From NCBI GenBank assembly GCA_948567375.1, contig OX419758.1, positions 9,119,001-9,183,000 on the forward strand: a DNA stretch of 64,000 bases. The letters run 5' to 3'. Shown in pieces: positions 1-11,773 of the stretch. The translations under genes were made by a program, and so were the position numbers. The notes below the pieces were generated by a model. The model searched no databases and was not told the origin of the DNA. It worked only from the letters and a program-made list of their open reading frames with translations. Source of the stretch: Lunularia cruciata. Taxonomy: Eukaryota; Streptophyta; Marchantiopsida; Lunulariales; Lunulariaceae. Position 1 is the stretch's first letter, and every line of letters starts with the position of its first letter.

Positions 1-83
1 AACATGGTTATTTATGAAGGCCTTCATAAAAATTTGAGAGTTGAATTTTCTTTTCATCTGTTACAAATTTTGGCTTGGCTTTT

Positions 84-501
84 CGATCATTATGGACTAC
101 GGATCTCTTGTATCTCAGGAATGTATACGAGTTATGAAAAACACAGCCCATTAACATTTAGAGGAATATTATAAAACGTCCCGTACAATGTAAATATTCC
201 ACTCTCATATCCCGTAGCAATCTACAGGATGTCCCTTTGGTTTATCTTACGGGCCTGTAACCTTGAACTGAAACCCCCTACTATACGCCCTGGATTCGAT
301 CATTGTGGACTACGGGACCTCTCGTATCGTAGGAATACATACGAGTCATGAAAATAATGACCCGTTAACAGTTAGAGGACTACGAGAATACCTCCCGTGA
401 GATCTAGATACTCCACCCTCACCTCTCAGTACCGGATGTCCCATAAATATACCTTCATTTTATTTAGGGGCCGCCGATAACGTTACTGTACTCCCTGGAT
501 T
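84..501. repeat. Diverged tandem duplication, about 210 bp x 2
   Basis: Two head-to-tail units start at 84 and 297, each opening with CGATCATT(A/G)TGGACTACGG and closing with CCCTGGATT (near 296 and 501). Many blocks match in order (GTATC..AGGAAT.CATACGAGT, CCCGTTAACA.TTAGAGGA, CTCCCGT, GGATGTCCC). Differences include many C/T and G/A changes, as expected of an old methylated repeat. No coding potential seen. Bases 1-83 hold nothing recognisable. Confidence 0.75.
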
Positions 502-541
502 ATGCCTAATACTCCAATATTACAAATAAAAACAGATTGAA

Positions 542-604
542 GGGCGACCGCGTAGGAAAAACGAATGATGGGAAGACCCCCATCGAGCCGTACAAGGGAG
601 AGAG
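542..604 (-). mobile_element. 5'-truncated 3' end of the R2-like retrotransposon
   Basis: This stretch is the reverse complement of the last 60 or so bases of the element at 40385-44099: GGCGACCGCGTAGG, then GATGGGAAGACCCCCATC (the terminal hairpin with one extra C), then AGCCGTACAAGGGAGAGA. Similarity stops abruptly past 604, where the full element would continue toward its coding region. I read it as a short 5'-truncated insertion. Confidence 0.75.
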
Positions 605-1365
605 TAACACGGATAAATAACACAAATAAAAACACGGATGATAGCTACTTTGATGCAACTTTAGGGCTCGCGGGTCAAATTGGTTCCCTCATCCGCTTCT
701 TCGCGACTAAAGTCCCTCCACCTCCTCCGCCATTAGCAGAAAGTGGATAGAGGGAATAAAGCGAGATAATTACTCGAACGGACCTTTTATCCATGATCCA
801 CGTCCGAAGGTCTAATCCAAGGGTCCGATCTGATCAATCTGGGGTCCGATGAAGTCTCGAATTAAGCACAGGACTGACAGCACCTAAATTTGGAGCCCGT
901 CCTTTCCCTTTCTCCCTCCACTGATGTGGGGAAAACGGTGGAGTTCTGGATTAGCCGAGGTCGATCCCACGGCCTGGATCGAGCAGTGAAGTGAGGAGAA
1001 GAAGATCGCATCGTTTAAAAGTGCACGTCACGTTACTCGGCCCGGACCAGAGTAAAGCTGCAGCCCACCTGTTGGATCATCCTCAGAGCTCAGAGCCATT
1101 ACAGTTCGCCCTCGCTGTTCGTCAATGTATCGAAAAATTTCTTGGAATAGTTCATCGCATCGAAAGTAATTTTGTGTTCCATTTCATACGCAGCTGTGAG
1201 GAGGAAGAGATCTACCGAGAAGGAGCCATAATTGGAGTGATTTCACTTCTGATTTCGTCATCGGAGAATGCAGCGTTCTGTGAGGGCTGCAAAAGCCGAG
1301 GAAGAGCGATTTGGAGATGATAGTGTAGAGAAAGAGACAGGGGCCGTGTACAGGAGGTTGAGAAG
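605..1365. other. Upstream region of the kinase gene; no sure gene
   Basis: Moderately GC-rich and rich in CpG. An open stretch at 991-1320 lies in the same frame as the ORF starting at 1366 but is closed by consecutive TGA and TAG codons (1318-1323) and resembles nothing I know. It may be promoter, 5' UTR or decayed coding sequence. A second short open frame at 565-750 overlaps the retrotransposon fragment and is not credible. Confidence 0.4.
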
Positions 1366-4300
1366 ATGCCAAAGTTTGCATTAGATGGACTGCTGCTGGA
1401 CAACTTGAGGATTAGATTTGGCCGATGTTTGTTCCCGCAGGCTAGTGGAAAAGATATAGTCGTGCCACCGTTCACAGGAGAGAGGAATCGGCAACAAGCG
1501 CACCAATGGATCAAACTGTATTGCCGATGGGCCGTGCAGGAGGGATTGTCGATGGACCAAACTCTGTTGATCGGCGTGGAGCACATGCTTGACGACTCGT
1601 ATGGATGGGCCGCGCAGTTTCTCAGTGGCGCCTCATGGGAGGATTTCATGAGGGGGTTTTACCGGGAGTACGTCACTCCTGATGAATTTGCCATTCGTAA
1701 AGGTCAGTAGCGGAATTCCGAAGTACTCTACTGTAGCAGGTACTTGTTTGCTGTTTTCTTTGATGAATGTGCCATTCAAATGTCAGTCTCGAACATCAAA
1801 GCTACTATAGCCGGTGCTTATTCGCTGCTTGCTCTGAGTCTGTACCAACATGTAATTTTCACGTGAATTCTAGTACTGAGAGGCTCCAAAGTAACTGGCA
1901 GGATCTTAGCTGTTAGTTATTTAGTTCATAGGAGAGGTCCAGTTAGCTTCAATTTGGGAGGTCAGAGGACGCACCAGATGGTTGTCTCTTGATTTTGTAC
2001 TCCAGTTATTCCAAGTGGGTTTACGTAGTGCTGTTGGTTGTCAATGAACGATGTCCTAGGGCGAGTTTCTGTTCTTTGATCGTTAGTGACAGGAACCAAC
2101 TAACAGAATCGTGGTACGTGTTGGTGCTGCTCGTTGAAGTGTCTGAAATTGGCATTGATTGTGATTGGTAGCTATTTAACTTAGGCTAAAGGCTCACGTG
2201 TTTTGATAATCGAATTCTGTATGTTCGGATTCCATGAGTAGACTTTAAATTGAATGGTTAAAGTACTGTGAAGCGAAAGTTTGGCAGAGTTTGAGACTGA
2301 CGCATGAGCTTTAAGAGTCAATGAGCGGATAATCGTAGAGAAGGCACGTTTATCCTGGTTGCTGTGGAGTACGATACATCCAAGCACGGAGGTTTTGACC
2401 CCATATGAGATATTTAAGTAGGTCTTTTCTGCTCATTCGCTCTGAAGGTTTAGGCAAGATCGTACCTAAATTGAGGTGCTGGATGAATCTGGGGAACCAC
2501 ATTTGCAAGTATCTGTGCATCCTGAGAACTGCTGAATAAGCCAGCAGTGCAGGTTATAAACTAAGGTAGAAGTTCTGTGCTTCTGAAGCGCACCAAGTAG
2601 GTGTCATTCTTCTTCACGGTCTTAAGCTAGAAGACTGCTGTTTAGTCAGTTAAGATTATCGAGCTGAACTACGACCTAGACAGCGAGAGGACTTACGCCG
2701 TAACGAATGCGAATTTCGGGAAATTTTGATCAACCTAATATTCCCATGCATGGATATACGTTGCATGTTATACTTTACTGAAAGCTTTGCTGAGGAATAT
2801 TGACCACCTTGCTATAGATTTATATAGCATCCATCTGCTGCTATATTCAGGAATATTTTTAACCTAACCAGAGTTCACTCAAAAGCAAGGTCCCTTACAG
2901 GATCGAAAGCCAAGGACCTGTCTTGTTATATATCAAGAATAAATTCGGACCGCTGGTGCGTAATTAACTTCTAGGAACTGCTGTGCATGACAAGTATAAG
3001 TTGAGTGTAGCCCCGCTCATCCGTTATTAAAGAACTATCACGCCCAGCTGACCAGTGATTTAGAATGTTTTACCTCGAGCTCCTACTGGAACTAGTGTGA
3101 AAAGTTACTATTAAGCGGCAGTCAAGATCCATTGTTGTATCAACATCGCTATGGTCAGCTTGCTTTTGATTAAGACCATTCAAAGATATATATCAAGAGA
3201 CTGGTCAAAGCTTATCCTTGCAGCATGTTTGTGAACTGTTCTCAACAGTCGGTTTTTGGAATGCTTCACTTTGTAAATTGTGAGCTTTTACTAGTTTTGT
3301 TTCTATGAAAACATGTAATGGCTTTTTTGATCACTAGAAGTTTACGAGCGTCTGCATATCTTCTGAATACATTTTAAACCTCCACTCGAAGTTCGAGATC
3401 GTATCTTGATCCTTTGAACACTTCTATTTATTGTTTTAGCTAATTCGTGCTTCTTCATTTGCAGTTCAAGAGTGGTACCGGAAGCTGAAAGAAAGGAAGG
3501 CTGTCCCATTTATACGATTCTCCGGCAGGGAGCTACGTAGTGCCACGAATTATTTTTCCGCAGCCAATAAAATCGGAGAAGGTGGTTTTGGAGTTGTATA
3601 TAAGGCCTTTCTACCAGGTAACCAGGTGGTAGCTGTAAAAAAGTTAAAGGGTGCAGGCAAGGAGGCATTGCAGCAAGCTCACAATGAAGTTGACATTCTG
3701 TCTCGATTTAGACACCCAAATCTGGTGAAACTCCTGGGATGTTGTCTCGAGCAGAGGGACCCTTTGTTGGTCTATGAGTACGTGCCGAACGGTAATTTGA
3801 CGCAGCATCTGAACGGGGAGTTGGGGAAATTATTAAGTTGGGAGCACAGGATGTCTGTAGCCTTGGGAACTGCCGATGCTATCACTCATCTCCATAACTG
3901 CGGCAGTTCACCGGTTTATCATAGGGACGTCAAGTCCAATAACATTCTTCTTGACATGCAGTTAACTGCAAAGGTGGCAGATTTCGGTCTATCGAAATAC
4001 GTGACATCTAGGAGCGATGTTGGAACGCACATCACAACAGCTCCTCAAGGCACACATGGTTACTTGGATCCCTGTTACCTTCAAACATATCATCTTACTG
4101 ATAAAAGTGATGTGTACAGTTTTGGGATCGTTCTTTTGGAGCTTGTAGCGGGTATGAAAGTCTTGGATCTCAATCGGCCTGAAGGTGAGAGATCTATTGC
4201 TTCTGTAGCGATAAATAGAATCAAACTGGGAATGTTTGATTCGTTTCTTGATCCATACTTAAAGAAGACCGAGCCTTCCTGTTTAGAAATGGCGAATGAC

Positions 4301-4411
4301 GTTGCATTGTTGGCTATGAAATGCCTTTCTCTGAGCATAGAGGAACGACCAACTATGTGTAAAGTTGCTCAAGAATTACAATGCATTAAAGATGACTGGG
4401 TGCTAGTATGA
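1366..4411 (+). CDS. Gag-like domain / protein kinase fusion (RLCK, WAK-like kinase domain)
   Basis: Two-exon model. Exon 1 (1366-1702) starts at the first ATG after in-frame stops; exon 2 is 3465-4411. Donor AAAG|GTCAGT and acceptor TTCATTTGCAG flank a 1,762-nt intron and the phase (1) matches, giving 427 aa. Residues about 33-105 (PPFTGERN, QAHQWI, WAAQFL, SWEDF, REYVTPDEF) look like the capsid-like fold of LTR-retrotransposon Gag. Residues about 148-410 are a complete Ser/Thr kinase: glycine loop GEGGFG, VAVKK lysine (about 171), HRDVKSNN catalytic loop (D about 267), DFG (about 285), GTHGYLDP activation-segment end. The kinase is closest to WAK-like/RLCK families; no signal peptide, ectodomain or membrane segment is visible, so it should be cytoplasmic. 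Odd point: the usual Glu of the APE-equivalent motif (DPEY) is Cys (DPCY). The kinase exon is near certain; the join to exon 1 is inferred from splice sites and phase only. No other exon was found in the intron. Confidence 0.6.
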
Positions 4412-4481
4412 CCATTTAGCGGAAAATGAATTTGGAGATCATGTAGGTGATAGGTACATCTTCGACTCCTTCGAAGAGTCT

Positions 4482-4522
4482 CTAATTCTCAATAATGCTT
4501 TAGAAGAATCATTGAGAATTAG
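4482..4522. repeat. 12-bp inverted repeat downstream of the kinase stop
   Basis: CTAATTCTCAAT (4482-4493) and ATTGAGAATTAG (4511-4522) are perfect inverted copies around a 17-nt loop, 70 bases past the kinase stop codon. A shorter inverted repeat (GACTC..GAGTC, 4464-4480) precedes it. If the 3' UTR extends this far it would form a hairpin. Confidence 0.7.
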
Positions 4523-6958
4523 ATTTGTAGTACAAACTCTTTCTCCCTTAAAAGTGAGTTGATTATACAGATCAATTCTGGGCTGAAAGGACTATTTGTT
4601 GTTTGCCTAAGTTAAATTGTAAATGAGACCTCACTTTACTAAATTTGGAAATTCGTTCAACAACCATTTTCGTTTTAGATGTTAGATGTTTTATGGGAGA
4701 TGTGTCTGTCAATTAGTAGTTCTTGATTGCAGGCATTATTAGATAGGATATTCAAAGGGGTATTTTCATAAGCAAAATCAAAGTTCTCCTTGTTCTAGGA
4801 ATCAGTTATAATGAATTATAATCGTTTTTCAAAAAGTTTCATTATAAATAGTGATAAATCAGAGTTAGGATTAAAGTCAATTTAGATTGTCGGATTTTTT
4901 TAATTTGATGAAATAAAAAATAAGATATAATGATTTAGAAAACGATTACATCTAATATAGATACATATAATAGATAAATTATTTCTATGTAAAATATTAA
5001 TTTTTATTTTTATTGACTTTTATTTGTAGTTTTTATTAATTTAAAATTAGCTAATCTCGGATATTTAAAATATTATATTTAATCATTAATCTTCCAGATG
5101 AATTATATTAATTATTATATTATAAAATTAATTTAATTTTTTTAAAATAATTTAAATAAAATATTAATTTTATATATAACATAAAAATAACCTTAAATTA
5201 ATTAGTTTACTTTAATAAAAAATAATTTTTTAATATTTATATTAAAAATAACATGAAATTAATTATTTTACTTTGATAAAAATAATTTTTTAATTTAATC
5301 AAATAATTTTAATATCTATAAAAAAATTTAAATTTTTTTTCACCTCATTACATTTTAATCAACTTTTAACCAAATTAAAAATAAAATATTTTAAACAAAC
5401 TTGTCTTTAAAAGAAAAATTAAATAAATAAAATTTATTTTAAATTCCGATTTGATTATATACTCTTTAGGATTTTCTGAAACCTCCATCGCATATTAAAC
5501 AGCGTACCATAAATATACATAGGTCCAAACCTCTTATGAAATTCTTAAGGACAAAAGTAGAGTGATTATTTAAACAATGAAGTTTAAGCAGGATTTCTTT
5601 ACAGCACGTGCTGACCTGATCATCTGAGCATCAAAGATCCAGTCTTAGGTACGAAGCACGTTTTTATTGAAGAAATACTTTGATGCATTGCTAATTTCAA
5701 AAGCCAAGAGAACCTGAAGAGATGCCTCTCCGATGTCTGTCTTAAGTAGGCTATGTGCTTATCCTTCACTCAGCCAGAAATACTGGGTCTCCTATCTTGT
5801 TTAGACCTAAAAGTTGCAAGAGAAAATTTAGAATCCAGTCAACTACAAGATTAGATTATAAAATACTGCTAGACATTCATGAAGAAACAACCCCCAAGGA
5901 CCATTCGAAAACGATTCACAAAGAACAACCTCAACCATTTATCACTTTGAAAGGGTATGAACCTTTTCCAGGTTATACACAGATTACGGTCCATGTCCAA
6001 ATGCACACATATGTCCCCTTAAATCGGTTGTTCTTGCTGGTGACCCTCGAGGGAAGATTCGATATGAACGTAGATAGGCTGCCGCTTATCAGGTGCTCGA
6101 GAGTTTTGTAGTCCTCTTTAGTGAGCGCATCTACGAGTTTCTCCTTTGCTTATTACTTATTAACTTACTCCGTCCCATGCAAGCTGGATCTTTTGGATCA
6201 TATCTATGAACACTGGAAGTACTGATTCTGGTTGGTGCATTCAGGTATATGTCGAGCACTGCCTACCTGATGTGTAGCTAGGATACTCGATCCATGAGGA
6301 AGATAGACAGTAGACTGTTAGGCTGATCGTCTCCTTTTTGCAGCGACTTTACTATTTCAGGACAGCTGGTGATGTTGTCAGTCTCTCTGCCCTATCTTCT
6401 CAGTCACGACCTGCAAGAGCAGACTGGTCGAAAGAAAAGCAGTGCTGGACCAGTAGGTACCATCAGAAACTGAATTGACGGTATATATTTGCAGCCCTCC
6501 TCAGGTCTCCTGCTGAGCAGAATAACAAAATTTGTGGAACTCAGAGTAGATATAGTCATTTGATGCCAATCTGCACTACCCTGTCATACACCTTGAAAGC
6601 TAATGTCGCTTGTTTGATTGCTTGACATGCGAGCTCAATGATTCAAAACACCATTCATCTGTAACGACACCAAATGTAGCCAAGAAACATGTCATTTTAC
6701 TGCACCCAAATCCATCGTAGTTCTTTGACACATCATATTGATGAATGCAAAAAGTAATCCATAATATGGTAAGAAAAAGCCTGAACCTACAAGAGATCTA
6801 AGCTTGAAGAATTGACAATCAATCAATGTTAAGTATAAACAGATACACAGCTGCTCTAAGTGGCTCAGACCGAACCCAGTAGATCTTAAGTAACACAAAC
6901 CCGTGCCGCTGCAATTAAAGTGCTATCTAAGTAGTAATTTGAAGTCTATAGATATCTT
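4523..6958. other. AT-rich intergenic region
   Basis: 4860-5460 is extremely AT-rich, low-complexity DNA. From 5580 to 6958 composition is more even. One open frame (5755-6111, GTG start) has no recognisable motif and I do not support it as a gene. No transposon protein or RNA gene recognised. Confidence 0.5.
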
Positions 6959-9520
6959 CTAAGCGTTAGTTTGTAAGCCTTCCACTAGTTTTGGAGGCCA
7001 GCTTGGCGTTGTAGCGAACTGTATCGGTACTAAATCTAATTGTCCACCATATAATTTAGGCAGCTGTTCGACATCGATGTCCTCAGACAGCGTTTCCTTT
7101 AGAGCTTTATCACCTACAAATATAATCTGCAGCAACCAAAAGTTCAGGTGTCACTCGTATCCCCTTGGACCACTTATTTCACTTTACTACTACATCCTCA
7201 ACATGCACACTTTCGTCAACATCGTCTCCACTACATTGCGAACTTGCGGTGAGTAGTTGGTCTGAACCCAAACACCCTGCTAAGTAGCCCAAAGTCTTCC
7301 AAGAGATTTCTCCAATGTCTGTTACACCTGATATCTTTTTGTATTGCGGACAATTAACAATTCAATACCTCCACAATACAAAATTAACAAACTCTACTAC
7401 AAAACTGCGAAGTCGATGAAGCTGGTTTACCTTGTCCCTGGTAACCTTATCGATGAATGGACTGACGAGCTTCCAAGCACCCCAGAAAATGTATGGAACA
7501 TGAAGCATATATATTCTTCGACATCGTTCTGGGTAGTGACCCTGCATGAGACAAAACTTCCGCGTTGGTGAGAGTCAACGGACTAACTACGTGACAAACC
7601 ACATCTGAGTGGAGCAAAGCGTCATCCTCCTCGAATTGCGCTAGTGGGAGTCCTAGATCACCATGAGCCCCTGTAGGCGCGAGTTACGAGAGAGTGGAAC
7701 ACATTGACGTCATAAAACAGAGTAGAAGGAACGACTTGAAAGAGAGTGAGTTAGAACGAAATTGAACGTTAACGAAGCCTTGAACGTCCCGACACAATGC
7801 CAGCAGACGGCCTTTAAGTCCTAAGGATTGCTCTGACGGCAATGTTCGTTAGAAGTAAGAGAGATTGAGGATGAACAGCTTCCATGCCGTTAAAGCGCAC
7901 CTGCAAGAAGTCAAATATGCAGGTCCAACCGCGTGGGTCGAGATTTTTTAAGCCAAGGCCTTGCAAATCCACGAGAACAGTGAACTTCTCCTCTCCGGGG
8001 GGCATGCTGCAGTCATGTGAGGGGGCACGTTAATTCTAACCTGGTTAAGAACGCCACCTCTGCCTTTTACTTGACTACCGCTCAGGGCATTGTCCCCATA
8101 ACAGTACGCAATGCCATCTGGCTCAATTTAGACCGCTGTGATGCAGGAAAGTATACAACCTACTACTATTGGATCAATACTTGTGATCTTTTGAGCTTTC
8201 TATCCCACTGAACGAGAACCATGGAACCCCAAAAACCCATCAAGGGCGATCCATAAGGAGACATTGTAAGGGGAATGGGCACACCTTGCAACGCACTTGT
8301 CGAAGTTATACACGCAATACCCTGTACAGCAAGACGACAAACGAATTATTTGAAAGAAATTTGAGAAAACAGGCCGTGCATATCTCTGGATAGAAGTCTC
8401 GGGCTTCACCAACAACACGAGTAAGACTCAAACCGGATAGTTTCCAAAAGATTTAATTTTGCAAAATTATACTCACTTTCAGGCTCCAGAGATTCAAGAA
8501 TAGGCGTAGCATATTGCCATGTTGCTGCAGTGAGGTCTAAGGTGCAACAGAGTAATCTGAACTGCATAAAAGGGAGAAAAGAAGCACTTACGTTTAAACT
8601 CGTTGAGATTGCGCTTGTGGGCATCGTGCTTGGCAGCCAAAATTAACCCAATTGGGCGGCCCAGTTTGTCGACCCCCTGAAGAAAAACCTTCTCAGCATT
8701 CAGCTCATTTTGCACCTCCGCTTCGGGAATATAGCCCAGGGGCACGAAGGTCCGCCTCCATCCAGCGTGTTCCACAAACATTTTCGTTGCTTTGTCCACC
8801 TTTCTCTGCCTCGCTCGAAGAAACCGTCTCAGAGTCGCATCATCCACATCCTTCAGCACCAAAGTCCAAAAAACTTCTAAGATATCTCCACTGTCCGGCA
8901 ATTACGGTTAGCATGCCAAAGGACCAGCCACCAAAAGCCGACGAACGTCATGACAGATTCTAGTGCTTGTCTAAGCTCTCGATCGGCAGCTAAGTGATAA
9001 CCTACATGTAGTTCCGAAGCACATCCGAGGTTCTTATGAGCTTGAATTAAAAGATGACTTTAGGAATACTACTAGCTATTCCTCCCGGCAGCTGCAGCGG
9101 GAACCCATTTGCTGCTCACAATATGGAAAACTTCTAGGCGACAGTGTGGTGCCAGATGGCGCCTCTGTAAAATGCAGATTCACAATGCCGGAGCCAATGT
9201 GGAACATTTCGGATCTCCCAGACATGGTGTTAAGGTGGTGCTATGATATATCTGCAGAAAAAACAACAGTAGATAGCGAGGCTGCTATCATGGTCAGTAA
9301 AATGGTAGTGACAATCAAGAACTGAACCACTCAGTACCTTCAATTCGGGGTCCATTTTAACGACGGAAGCTCTCATGAGCTTCACCAGCCTCTCCTCTTC
9401 CAGAGTTTCAAATTGCGCTTCATACTGCCCATCGGATTCTGCGTCCTGGACCTGATGAGTTGTCCCGTTCCTCCGCTTACTGTCTCCATTCTTCTTGCTC
9501 CCCAGGTCCTCTTCCATCAT
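6959..9520 (-). CDS. Sec14-like CRAL-TRIO phosphatidylinositol/lipid-transfer protein
   Basis: Six exons fit in frame with GT-AG introns: 9520-9338, 8850-8592, 8321-8285, 8006-7901, 7541-7431, 7126-6959, giving 287 aa. The product has the whole single-domain Sec14 layout: an acidic N-terminal tail (about 1-45); the CRAL-TRIO N helix region (LVKLMRASV, DVDDATLRRFLRAR, WRRTFVP); then the lipid-binding core with FKRYCVYNFDK, EKFTVLVDLQG, LKNLD, HYPERCRRIYMLHVPYIFWG, SPFIDK, IIFVGDK; and the C-terminal QLPKLYGGQLDLVPIQ. Length and domain order match small cytosolic plant Sec14 proteins, which exchange phosphoinositides and other lipids between membranes. Start is the first ATG of exon 1 (MMEEDLG). 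One 37-nt micro-exon (8321-8285) is required to keep the core intact. No break seen; apparently functional. The exact lipid ligand cannot be told from sequence. Confidence 0.9.
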
Positions 9521-11527
9521 TTTACCCGTTTCTCACTCCCTCACTCACTCTAATCCCCTCTCGCGTAACAGTGTAGACTCTTTCGACCTGCTCTTCCTTT
9601 CGGGAAACAACCACTTGTCTAATGTAATTGTCTCATGGCTGCTGTTGCTACCGCATGAGACATCAATAACAACATTGAACTCTAAATCAAGGAAGGTTTT
9701 AAACACCTCCTCATTCCCAGGACATGATCAGAAGAAGAAGCGGCTGCTGCACCTGGCTGTTCTGTTCTGCTGCCGACTTCATCGGTGGGTATGTATGTAC
9801 AGACGAGCATGCGCCATTTACTTCACTGTGAACAAGAAGAGCAACGCGTCAGGAACTGCGCAGGGAACCGGCGCATCAGGTGAACCTTTAGGTGTTCAAC
9901 TTATTCGAGCGGTCCTCCGGACGTTCTTATAAGGTATAAGGTCGTTCCTTATACGTTCGATTTAAGGTCCCTAGAGTATTTGTTCTTATAGATATAAGAA
10001 TACTAGCCTAGCCTTTGAAGTGAGGAAATTACTGTATTTACGTTTAGGTGTCTATGTTTAGTAATACATAGTGACGATATTTATCAATAGCTTGTACGTA
10101 GGTATAGTCGTGATTTATATAAAATAGTATCCTAAAGTTTATCCAATAATGGTAAATTTCATTTATGGTCCACAATTTATTATCCATGGTATGGTAAATA
10201 TAGTACATGCAAGAATAAAATACGCTTCATAATTTAGAGTTTTTATATGATATTACAGATAAGAAATTTTACAATATCTACAAACGTTACACTAAACGTT
10301 GTAATACTAAATTAACTATAAAATTTAGTCAATTTTAAAAATAATAGATTTGTCTTTGGTTTGATGGTTATACTTAGGTTAGGTTAACCTTGAAATTTTA
10401 TATTTACTTTATGTTCAGATTATGCATTTATGATATATTGTAACTATAACTAACACTATAAACTTTTTAATATTTCATAGACTTTTAACAAATATTTTAT
10501 TAGCTGAAAACAATTGTATTAGTTATGGTTCCCCGACAATATATGGCTATAATATTATAATATACGAAACAATGTTTATTTAAAAACTAGATTGTATATC
10601 TCTAATCTATATTCATAGTCGTAACGAAATATTATTTTTTTAAAATTCAAGTAGTTCAAGTAGTAAGTAGTAACGTTCAACAACTTGGTGAATTGGAACA
10701 CTGAATTAACTAAATGTCAGGTTAAGGTAAATATATTGATTGATGGTTAATCAACAACAATCATGTTCATTTATCTATGGATTTAAAATAAATTTCAAAT
10801 GAATGCAAAAATTATAAAATTAATAATTATATAAAAATTTATAGTGATTTATATATTTTAAATTTTAAATTTTCATGAGTTATTAAAAGCTCTGAGATAA
10901 GTTACAAAAGTAGATAAATAAACTTATAAGTATTAATTTTTGTTCTATGTTATATTCATTTTGTAAGTATAAAGTAGTTTTACATTTGACCGTCAAACAC
11001 AGCCAAAAGAATGCTGTTTTGCCATTTTAGACCATTATATTTTATTACTAATTAAATTAAGATATCTTGAAATCATTAACTTGTATGACTTAAATTATAG
11101 ATTATTAAATATCCAGATGTATTTCACGCAAGGAATAGTTTTGAAGAAGAACGTACACTAGATAGAGTTTCTCTACATATACGTTAAAGAATCTCTGTAT
11201 TTCTATATGAATCATATCTATAATATTTTCAGATCCATGAAATACAAGAAAAAAGAAGGATGAACCCATATATGTTTACGAGACATGATGATCTAATATA
11301 GAAATCAATATCATTCAATAAATTGATAGTAGTATATCTTATTGATTGCATTCTAAATCTTGTATAATTTAAAAACAATTTTAAACACATAAATAAACTC
11401 ATAATCACCTTCTTTTCATATAAAAAATATCTTTAAGATGACACTTCAATACCCATAGATAAAATATAAATATAATTTAGAAGCTTGAATAGATCACGAA
11501 ATTAACAATTTCCATCAACAAATAAAC
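9521..11527. other. Upstream flank of the Sec14 gene and AT-rich DNA
   Basis: 9521-9940 is GC-richer and should include the Sec14 promoter and 5' UTR. An open frame on the other strand (9495-9932) overlaps that gene's start and has no recognisable domain. 9950-11527 is AT-rich with nothing recognisable. Confidence 0.5.
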
Positions 11528-11773
11528 CTATAAATCAAAATAAAGTTGCGCCAAAATTTGAAATTGACCGGGGAGGCGCGAAATATGAACAGTCTGGGAA
11601 CGGTCCAGCCGGTCGCATTCTTTGAGGTTTGGTGGGTGCCGAACCGGCTGGTAACCCTCGGTCAAAGCTGGATTGGGCGCAGTTCTATACAAGAAGAAGA
11701 CCGACAGACAGCCAACCACAGTTAGTATAGTAAATGCTGAATGGCGTCGAACCAACCAGCAAGAGGAGATCAT
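11528..11773 (-). CDS. Possible first exon with an N-terminal membrane anchor
   Basis: An 81-codon open frame in an island of higher GC content. Residues about 12-29 (FTILTVVGCLSVFFLY) form one hydrophobic segment after a short basic N-terminus (LVRRH), as in type II Golgi enzymes. No further exon or catalytic motif could be found, so this may be a gene remnant or chance. I do not recognise the family. Confidence 0.15.
   Translation of the reverse strand: MISSCWLVRRHSAFTILTVVGCLSVFFLYRTAPNPALTEGYQPVRHPPNLKECDRLDRSQTVHISRLPGQFQILAQLYFDL

Noticed and set aside
5755-6111. 118-codon frame
   Set aside because: GTG start, no motif, no supporting splice sites or neighbours.
8851-8901. Extension of Sec14 exon 2 upstream of 8850
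   Set aside because: The frame is open, but only an acceptor at 8851 (GTGCTGAAG) keeps phase 0 with exon 1 and gives the family's usual DPELK-DVDDATLRR join.
9495-9932. 145-codon open frame on the plus strand
   Set aside because: It overlaps the start and promoter of the well-supported Sec14 gene on the other strand, and its translation shows no known domain.
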